From: Bradyrhizobium prioriisuperbiae
GTDB taxonomy: Bacteria; Pseudomonadota; Alphaproteobacteria; Rhizobiales; Xanthobacteraceae
DNA: 64,000 nt
NCBI RefSeq assembly: GCF_032397745.1
Contig: NZ_CP135921.1
Location: 4,266,501-4,330,500 of the forward strand
Direction: 5' to 3'
In this document: piece after piece, positions 59,232 to 64,000 of the stretch
Layout of the letters: the number at the start of each line of letters is the position of its first letter
Position numbering within the stretch: the stretch's first letter is position 1
Program-made: the position numbers and the translations under genes
The notes under the pieces: generated by a model
Database searches by the model: none
What the model saw: the letters and a program-made list of their open reading frames with translations, nothing else
What the model was told of the DNA's origin: nothing

Positions 59232-61139
59232 TCACGCGCTGCGCGAGCCCGGCCATGCGATGACCTGCCCGGACATCACCATACGGTTGCGGCCCTGGTC
59301 CTTGGCTGCGTAGAGCGCGCGGTCGGCGGCCTCGATCAGCGATGCGCACTCGGTGCTGGCCGCAGGCATGTTGGTGGCGCCGCCGAGGCTCGCGGAAACG
59401 CGGCGCGCCGGCAGGTTCTTGGCGTGCGGAATCGCCAGCGCGTGCAATGCTTCGCGGATGTCGTCACCGACCAGCACGCAGCCGTCCGCCTCGGTGCCGG
59501 GCATCAGCAGCACGAATTCCTCGCCGCCATAACGGGCGGCAAGATCGCCCGGCCGCCGGGCATGGGCTTGAAGCACCCGCGCCACCGCCCGCAGGCAATC
59601 GTCGCCGGCCTGATGGCCGTACTGATCGTTGAACGACTTGAAATGGTCGATATCGATCATCAGCAGCGACAGCGCCGTGCCCTCGCGCCGCGCTCGCGCC
59701 CATTCCTCCGCCAGCCGCTCGTCGAGGTGGCGGCGGTTGGCGATGCCGGTCAGGCCGTCGAGGGTTGCGAGTGCCGCGAGCTTGTCCTCCAGATCCTTGT
59801 GCTCGGTCATGTCGCGCGAGATCGCGACCACGCCGTTCACGATGCCGGTGTCGGCGGCGCGGGTGACGCGCAGCGCGCTCTCGATCCAGATTTCGCCCTT
59901 TTCGCGGTGGCGGGTCCGATAGATGACGCGCGCCTCTTCGAAGGCGCCGCTCTTCAGTTCGGAGACCGTGCCGCGCACGCGAGGCAGGTCTGCGGCATTG
60001 ACGCCACCGAGTGCCGGCGTGCCGGTCAGTTGCGCCGGCTCCCAGCCGATCACCCGTGCGCAGGATGGCGAGGCATAGAGAATGGTCTCCTCGAGGCCGA
60101 TGCGCATCACCATGTCGCTGGACTGCTCGGCCAGCAGGCGGAAATCGGCTTCCTTGGCGCTGAGAGCCACGGCCATCTGCTGCCGCTGCAGCAACTGGCG
60201 CACCAGCACGAAACCGGTCAGCGCGATCAGCATCACGAGGGTCGCGTCTACCGCGAGGTGGGTCAGTGCCTCGCGTCGCCAGCTTGCCAGCACGTCGCCC
60301 TCGGCCTGCGTCGCCAGCACCATGATCGGGTAGCGGCTGCTCAGCCGGTAGAAGCTCAATCGTTTGAGCCCGTCGAGCGACGAGGTGAAATAGTAGGTGC
60401 CCGCAGCGGCCCGGCTCTTCAGGTCGCGGAACAGCGGCGTCCCGGACATGTCGCGGCCGACATAGCTGCCATTGTCGGCGCTGCGGGCCAGAATAATGCC
60501 GTCGGCTGACAGCAGCGCCACCGAGCCGTTCGGCCCGATGTCGAACTGCCGGTAGAATTGCGCGAAGTAGTCGACATCGATGGTGACAAGCGCGACGCCC
60601 GCGAAGCTGCCGTCGGGATGGTTGAAGCGGCGCGACGCGGTGACGATCCACTGGCCGCCGGACCGGCTGTTCACCGGGCGGCCGATCAGGGTGCCGCGCG
60701 CCGCCGAGGCGCGGTGCGCCTTGAAGTAATCGCGGTCGCTGTTGTTCAGCGCCGCGATGTTGTCGACCTGTTCGGTGGTGGCGAGCCAGCGGCCGCTGTC
60801 GTCATAGACGAAGACGCCGCGCACGCGGCTTGATGGATTGCGCCGCTTGAGAAATATCTGGACCTTGGCCATCGCCGCGGGTCCCGCGCCTTCGAGCTCG
60901 AGCTGGTTGACCAGCACCGTCAGCGTGTTGTCGGCGATCTCGAAGGTGTCGTCGACGTGCTGCGTCAGCGAGCGCGCGAGATTTGCCATGTCGGTTTCGG
61001 CATTGCTCAGGGCGGCGCTGCGAGATTCCCATTCTCGCCAGCCGCTCAGCACCAGGATGGCGACGCAGGCCAGCGCGACGAAGCCCGCGGCAAGCAGCGG
61101 GAGAGGCATGTGGCCGGGTTCGCGACGGAAGCGGACCAT
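59232..61139 (-). CDS. Membrane diguanylate cyclase with Cache and PAS domains
   Basis: 635 residues with AGGAGA before ATG 61139. TM1 at about 13-32; a periplasmic dCache-type sensor to about 280 (DDTFEIADNTLTVLVNQLEL; VALVTIDVDYFAQFYRQFDI); TM2 near 285-310. A PAS domain spans about 325-450, then GGDEF from 465 (RYGGEEFVLLMPG). The active site is GGEEF, and the inhibitory site RPGD sits five residues before it, so the enzyme should make c-di-GMP and be product-inhibited. It is convergent with the OMF gene. Confidence 0.94.
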   Translation of the reverse strand: MVRFRREPGHMPLPLLAAGFVALACVAILVLSGWREWESRSAALSNAETDMANLARSLTQHVDDTFEIADNTLTVLVNQLELEGAGPAAMAKVQIFLKRRNPSSRVRGVFVYDDSGRWLATTEQVDNIAALNNSDRDYFKAHRASAARGTLIGRPVNSRSGGQWIVTASRRFNHPDGSFAGVALVTIDVDYFAQFYRQFDIGPNGSVALLSADGIILARSADNGSYVGRDMSGTPLFRDLKSRAAAGTYYFTSSLDGLKRLSFYRLSSRYPIMVLATQAEGDVLASWRREALTHLAVDATLVMLIALTGFVLVRQLLQRQQMAVALSAKEADFRLLAEQSSDMVMRIGLEETILYASPSCARVIGWEPAQLTGTPALGGVNAADLPRVRGTVSELKSGAFEEARVIYRTRHREKGEIWIESALRVTRAADTGIVNGVVAISRDMTEHKDLEDKLAALATLDGLTGIANRRHLDERLAEEWARARREGTALSLLMIDIDHFKSFNDQYGHQAGDDCLRAVARVLQAHARRPGDLAARYGGEEFVLLMPGTEADGCVLVGDDIREALHALAIPHAKNLPARRVSASLGGATNMPAASTECASLIEAADRALYAAKDQGRNRMVMSGQVIAWPGSRSA

Positions 61140-61374
61140 GAGCGTTCTCCTGATCGGGGCACGCTCGCATGGTGAATCTTAATGCGGTGTTGCTGCTGTC
61201 AGGCGGTTTTCGGCGTAGCTAACGCCGGCCTACCGGGAACCGGGCAGCCGCGCCGCACCATCGCACGTGTTTGATTAAAACTGCACGCGTGCGGGCAACA
61301 TGTCGCGCGCCGCAACGCAAGTGGCACGCGCACACCGATAGATCACGTCTGCATCGGGAAAAGATTGGTGCCGG

Positions 61375-61842
61375 TTACCAGGTGCCGAACAGGCCGCCAA
61401 AGAACGACGGCTGGCGCTGTGCCATGACGACACGGGTCGGCATCGGCTGCTGTGCGTATTGCCGCTGGCTCTCGGTGCGCGCAATCTTCGGCTTGGTCTT
61501 CCTCGGCGGCGCGGCCGCGATCGCGGGCTTGGCGGGCACGTCCATCTGCGCGAAGGCCTCGCGCGACGAAACCTGTGTCGCGCTTTGGGCTGCGGCGGTG
61601 TTGAGCGGGCGGCTCTGAGCAAGCGCGACATCCGTCGCCGGCACGATGGTCGGCAGGCTGGTGTCGATTTCGACCCGCTCGGGGCCCTTCTGGGTGGATG
61701 TGATCCGGATGGTCGATTTGTCGACGCCGACCCTCTGCTGCTGCGGCGGCAGTTCAGCGGGCTTCGGCAGGTAGATGTTCACGATGAACAGCAAGGCGAG
61801 CAACGCGCCGCCAACACCGACAAAGTAACGAACGAAGGGCAT
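61375..61842 (-). CDS. Membrane-anchored hypothetical protein
   Basis: 155 residues. One transmembrane helix at the N-terminus (VRYFVGVGGALLALLFIVNI), then a Pro/Gln/Ala-rich periplasmic or cytoplasmic region with basic patch APPRKTKPKIARTE, ending PSFFGGLFGTW. A GTG at 61845 directly precedes ATG 61842. No family recognised. Possibly an envelope-associated disordered linker protein. Confidence 0.7.
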   Translation of the reverse strand: MPFVRYFVGVGGALLALLFIVNIYLPKPAELPPQQQRVGVDKSTIRITSTQKGPERVEIDTSLPTIVPATDVALAQSRPLNTAAAQSATQVSSREAFAQMDVPAKPAIAAAPPRKTKPKIARTESQRQYAQQPMPTRVVMAQRQPSFFGGLFGTW

Positions 61843-61845
61843 CAC

Positions 61846-62278
61846 ACACCAGCTTGGCTAGGGACTTATGGCAACACGATTGACTGCAACACTGTTGACT
61901 GAACGACTTCACGACGACGTGAGAAGAGATCAAACCTCGCGGCTCTCTCCCTCGATCCTGAGATCAGTACGCAAGACCATTCCCGCAAGGCAGCCATAGG
62001 GCTAACGCATCTCAATTCCCTGCGAGAACGAAGGTTCCATCCGACAGCGTTAATGTGGTTGAGCGTGTCAGCGCCTGCGTCCTGTTTGGTAGTCATTCGA
62101 ATGGGGGAACAGGTTCAAAACAGGACTGGAACCTTACCGATCGGTGGCCGAATCGGGGCAAGATCAGGGAATCTATGTAATCCTGCGAAACTCTTGGGCG
62201 CCCGGTGCGCGGGCCTGTTTGATGGGCAGCGGTAAATGGTTGCGGGGTAACCGGAAGCGAGCCGGTGATTGCGGCGTC
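61846..62278. other. 433-nt region without a recognisable gene
   Basis: It holds the promoter of the leftward membrane protein and the 3' side of the GST gene. A direct repeat TTGACTG occurs at about 61879 and 61895. Short open frames have no ribosome-binding sites or protein-like composition. Otherwise I see nothing in it. Confidence 0.5.
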
Positions 62279-62902
62279 TTACGGGTATTGCGCCGACGCC
62301 AGCCGGCGAAAACCGTCGCGTTCGTTCAGCCGCGTCACATAACCGCGCACCGCGGGCAGGGCGGCGTGTGCCAGCGGCGTGGCGAAATAGCGATGCACCG
62401 AGAGCCCCAACACGATGTCGGCAACGGTGAACATATCACCCGCGACATAGGCCTGCGTGGTCGCAAGCTGCCGGTCGAGGATGTGCATCTTCGCGCTCCA
62501 CGCGGTGCTGCTGGCCTCGATGGCGGCCGGATCGAACGCTGGATCCCGTCGCACCAGTCCGAGAAAGGCCGCGCGCCAGGCCGGGTTGAGCTCGGTCGCC
62601 TGCCAGTCCATCCACATCTCGATGCGTGCGCGCTGCTCCGGCGCACGCGGCAGCAGGTCGGTGCGACTGTGCCGTGCTGCGAGATAGCGGCAGATGGTGT
62701 TGGATTCCGTGAGCACGCCGTGCGCGTCGATCAGCACGGGCACGAGGCCGTTGGGATTGAGCGCGAGAAACTCGGGCGAGGTGGCCGGCCGTTCCGGCGT
62801 CGCCCAGTCCGCCTCGTGGTCGAACGGCACATTCAGCTCGGCGAGTGTCCACAGCACCTTGCGGACATTGATCGACGAGGTCCGGCCCAGCAGTCGCAGC
62901 AT
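62279..62902 (-). CDS. Glutathione S-transferase
   Basis: 207 residues. The N-terminal thioredoxin-like domain (1-78) has LLGRTSSINVRKVLWTL, with the catalytic Ser/Asn area, LNPNGLVPVLID with the cis-Pro, and ESNTICRYLA for gamma-glutamyl binding. The C-terminal helical domain is at 90-200 (MWMDWQATELNPAWRAAF; FTVADIVLGLSVHRYF). A cytoplasmic detoxification or housekeeping enzyme. Its substrate is not inferable. Confidence 0.92.
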   Translation of the reverse strand: MLRLLGRTSSINVRKVLWTLAELNVPFDHEADWATPERPATSPEFLALNPNGLVPVLIDAHGVLTESNTICRYLAARHSRTDLLPRAPEQRARIEMWMDWQATELNPAWRAAFLGLVRRDPAFDPAAIEASSTAWSAKMHILDRQLATTQAYVAGDMFTVADIVLGLSVHRYFATPLAHAALPAVRGYVTRLNERDGFRRLASAQYP

Positions 62903-63301
62903 TGATGGTCTCCAAGGCCGATGGGCGCGACGTCTGCGCCCGGGGCTTGGACACCATCACTGCGGACGGCGAAACGATCAAGCCGATGCGCGTACTCTAG
63001 GACTTTCACGACAGCAGAACTTTCACGACAGCGTGCCGCGTACGGTGTGGCTGGTGAAGCTGACGCGACAGGGATCACCGTCGGTGCCAGCATAACATTT
63101 GTGGTCGAAATCGTCGCAGATGTACTGCACCTGCGTCAGCAGGTTGCGCGTCAAAGCGGAATCGGCGCTCCGTGCATGCGTCGGAGGCGTGCCTGTCACG
63201 TCCGCGGCGACAGAGGTATCTTTTTTCGCGGCTTCGCGGTTATGATATAAAACATTGATATACTCATTGATATATTCAAGGTTTTGTATCATATTCAGGA
63301 T
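62903..63301. other. 399-nt region between GST and abiEi genes
   Basis: The left half is GC-rich and holds no clear gene; a Cys-rich leftward frame of about 43 codons (63023-63150) has no start signal. GC content falls sharply from about 63225 rightward, where the AT-rich promoter of the AbiE operon begins. Confidence 0.5.
63241..63293. promoter_or_regulatory. Inverted repeat in the abiE promoter
   Basis: TATGATATAAAAC (63241-63253) and GTTTTGTATCATA (63281-63293) are a 13-bp inverted repeat with one mismatch. Inside it, CATTGATATA is repeated directly at 63253 and 63265. AbiEi antitoxins are known to repress their own operons by binding inverted repeats in the promoter; this site has that form and sits 8 nt before abiEi. 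Confidence 0.75.
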
Positions 63302-63949
63302 ATGAAAAAAACACCGCTTCGTCAGGAAGACCGCGCGATCGCGCTCCTTCACGAGCAGGGCATGGCGCGGCTGTCTGAATTTCTTGAGCAGGACATCACG
63401 GCCGCAACCATCTCTCGTATGGAGCAGAAAGGGATTGTCATGCAGCTGAGCCGAGGCCTCTATCAGCTTCCCGATGCTCAGCTCGATGCCGATCACTCGC
63501 TTGCAGTCGCCGCGAAGCTCGTACCAAACGGTGTAATCTGCCTCGACTCCGCACTTGCCTTTCATGGACTGACAGATCGTATTCCGGCGTCTGTGTGGGT
63601 GGGTATCGGCGCCAGGGATTGGCGCCCCAAAATCGTGCGTCCTCGAATCCAGACCGTTCGGTTTGGACCGAAGGTGTTCGACAGGGGAGTTCAAACACAC
63701 GTCATCGAGCGCGTGCCGGTTCGCATTTATTCGCCTGCCAAGACCATCGTCGATCTTTTCCGGCACGGTCAGCGTCAAAAGGTTTGGTATGATTCGCAGT
63801 CAGGCCTTACCGACGCCGTTCAAGGCATGAAAGAAGCCCTGCGACTTCGAAAGGCTACGCCCGCCGAGATCGCACAATTTGCGATGGAGGCGGGAGTTTG
63901 GGACAAGGTCGTTCAGCCTCGCCTGGAAGTGTTGACCGTGGATGCGTAA
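63302..63949 (+). CDS. abiEi: Type IV antitoxin AbiEi
   Basis: 215 residues from ATG 63302; a TTG at 63284 is possible. The N-terminal winged-helix region (AIALLHEQGMARLSEFLEQD; TAATISRMEQKGIVMQLSRG; LYQLPDA) is typical of AbiEi antitoxins. The C-terminal part (VPNGVICLDSALAFHGLTD; IERVPVRIYSPAKTIVDLFR) neutralises the toxin indirectly and aids DNA binding. AbiE systems act as abortive-infection phage defence or maintenance modules. The gene overlaps the next start by 8 nt. Its lower GC promoter suggests transfer. Confidence 0.9.
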   Translation: MKKTPLRQEDRAIALLHEQGMARLSEFLEQDITAATISRMEQKGIVMQLSRGLYQLPDAQLDADHSLAVAAKLVPNGVICLDSALAFHGLTDRIPASVWVGIGARDWRPKIVRPRIQTVRFGPKVFDRGVQTHVIERVPVRIYSPAKTIVDLFRHGQRQKVWYDSQSGLTDAVQGMKEALRLRKATPAEIAQFAMEAGVWDKVVQPRLEVLTVDA

Positions 63950-64000
63950 GTCGCTCAAAAATGTTGGCGCATCCGTCAGGGCGCGTCTGCTCAAGCTGGC
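63942..64000 (+). CDS. abiEii: AbiEii nucleotidyltransferase toxin (partial, cut by window edge)
   Basis: The first 19 codons are present: MRKSLKNVGASVRARLLKL, which matches the typical AbiEii opening (K-N-x-ASVRARLL). The start overlaps the abiEi stop in another frame, the usual coupling in these operons. The catalytic nucleotidyltransferase motifs lie beyond the window. Confidence 0.8.
   Translation, partial: MRKSLKNVGASVRARLLKL

Noticed and set aside
63023..63778. A 251-codon minus-strand frame over the abiEi gene, with a Cys-rich end
   Set aside because: Most of it is antisense to abiEi and crosses its promoter; the Cys-rich end (63023-63150) has no start signal, so I left it uncalled.

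Overview
The window reads as a chromosomal piece of a high-GC alphaproteobacterium of the Bradyrhizobium / Rhodopseudomonas group (Nitrobacteraceae). The support is a Porin_2-type porin, small Omp31-like barrels, DUF1127 and DUF2778 proteins, GC-rich codon use, and several families of intergenic palindromes that resemble repeats I know from Bradyrhizobium genomes. This is inference: no rRNA or other taxonomic marker is present, and I saw no rRNA, tRNA or CRISPR array.

Layout. 1-8.6 kb: housekeeping and mixed genes (superoxide dismutase, dihydroorotase, Tlde1-like DUF2778 protein, monooxygenase, LysR, HD hydrolase, GlxA-type regulator, lipoprotein). 8.6-18.3 kb: one long leftward operon, allA - puuE-like - ABC binding protein - two permeases - epimerase - SDR - ABC ATPase. 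Its probable GntR/FCD regulator and a PuuD-like amidotransferase lie beyond an IS481 element. 18.5-23.9 kb: a rightward Fe/polyamine/phosphodiester-type ABC transporter followed by a metallophosphoesterase. A GIY-YIG nuclease gene flanked by inverted repeats sits between its binding-protein and permease genes. 24-25.5 kb: an IS1182 element. 25.6-35.3 kb: SRPBCC protein, HAD hydrolase, antitoxin fragment, htpG, NCS1 permease, azoreductase, second polysaccharide-deacetylase-like hydrolase, GcvA-like LysR, DUF1989 protein and a divergent LysR. 35.3-41.7 kb: an outer-membrane block (an isolated bamA, an Omp31-like barrel and a large porin). 41.8-46.8 kb: an NrtR-like regulator divergent from an SPFH / NAD-kinase-like pair, a decayed toxin beside an intact antitoxin, a FadR-type regulator with a lysine-rich tail, and a NIPSNAP protein. 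47-52.6 kb: purine nucleoside permease, small exported proteins and a two-component system. 52.8-61.2 kb: a CzcCBA/CusA-like heavy-metal RND efflux system and a diguanylate cyclase. 61-64 kb: membrane protein, GST, and the start of an AbiE type IV toxin-antitoxin operon cut by the window edge.

What stands out is the repeat ecology. At least five palindrome families fill the intergenic gaps. Two copies or composites of one family occupy the binding-protein/permease junctions of two unrelated ABC operons. One composite encloses an intact GIY-YIG nuclease gene between inverted copies, like a small non-autonomous-repeat/nuclease partnership. Both full insertion sequences have landed inside such palindromes, with short target duplications still visible. 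Regulatory circuits readable from sequence: TGGTATACCA-type sites before allA and the FCD regulator; tandem AGTTG-N7-CAACT sites between nrtR and the SPFH gene; an 18-bp FadR-type palindrome between the FadR gene and the NIPSNAP gene; and a 13-bp inverted repeat in the abiE promoter.
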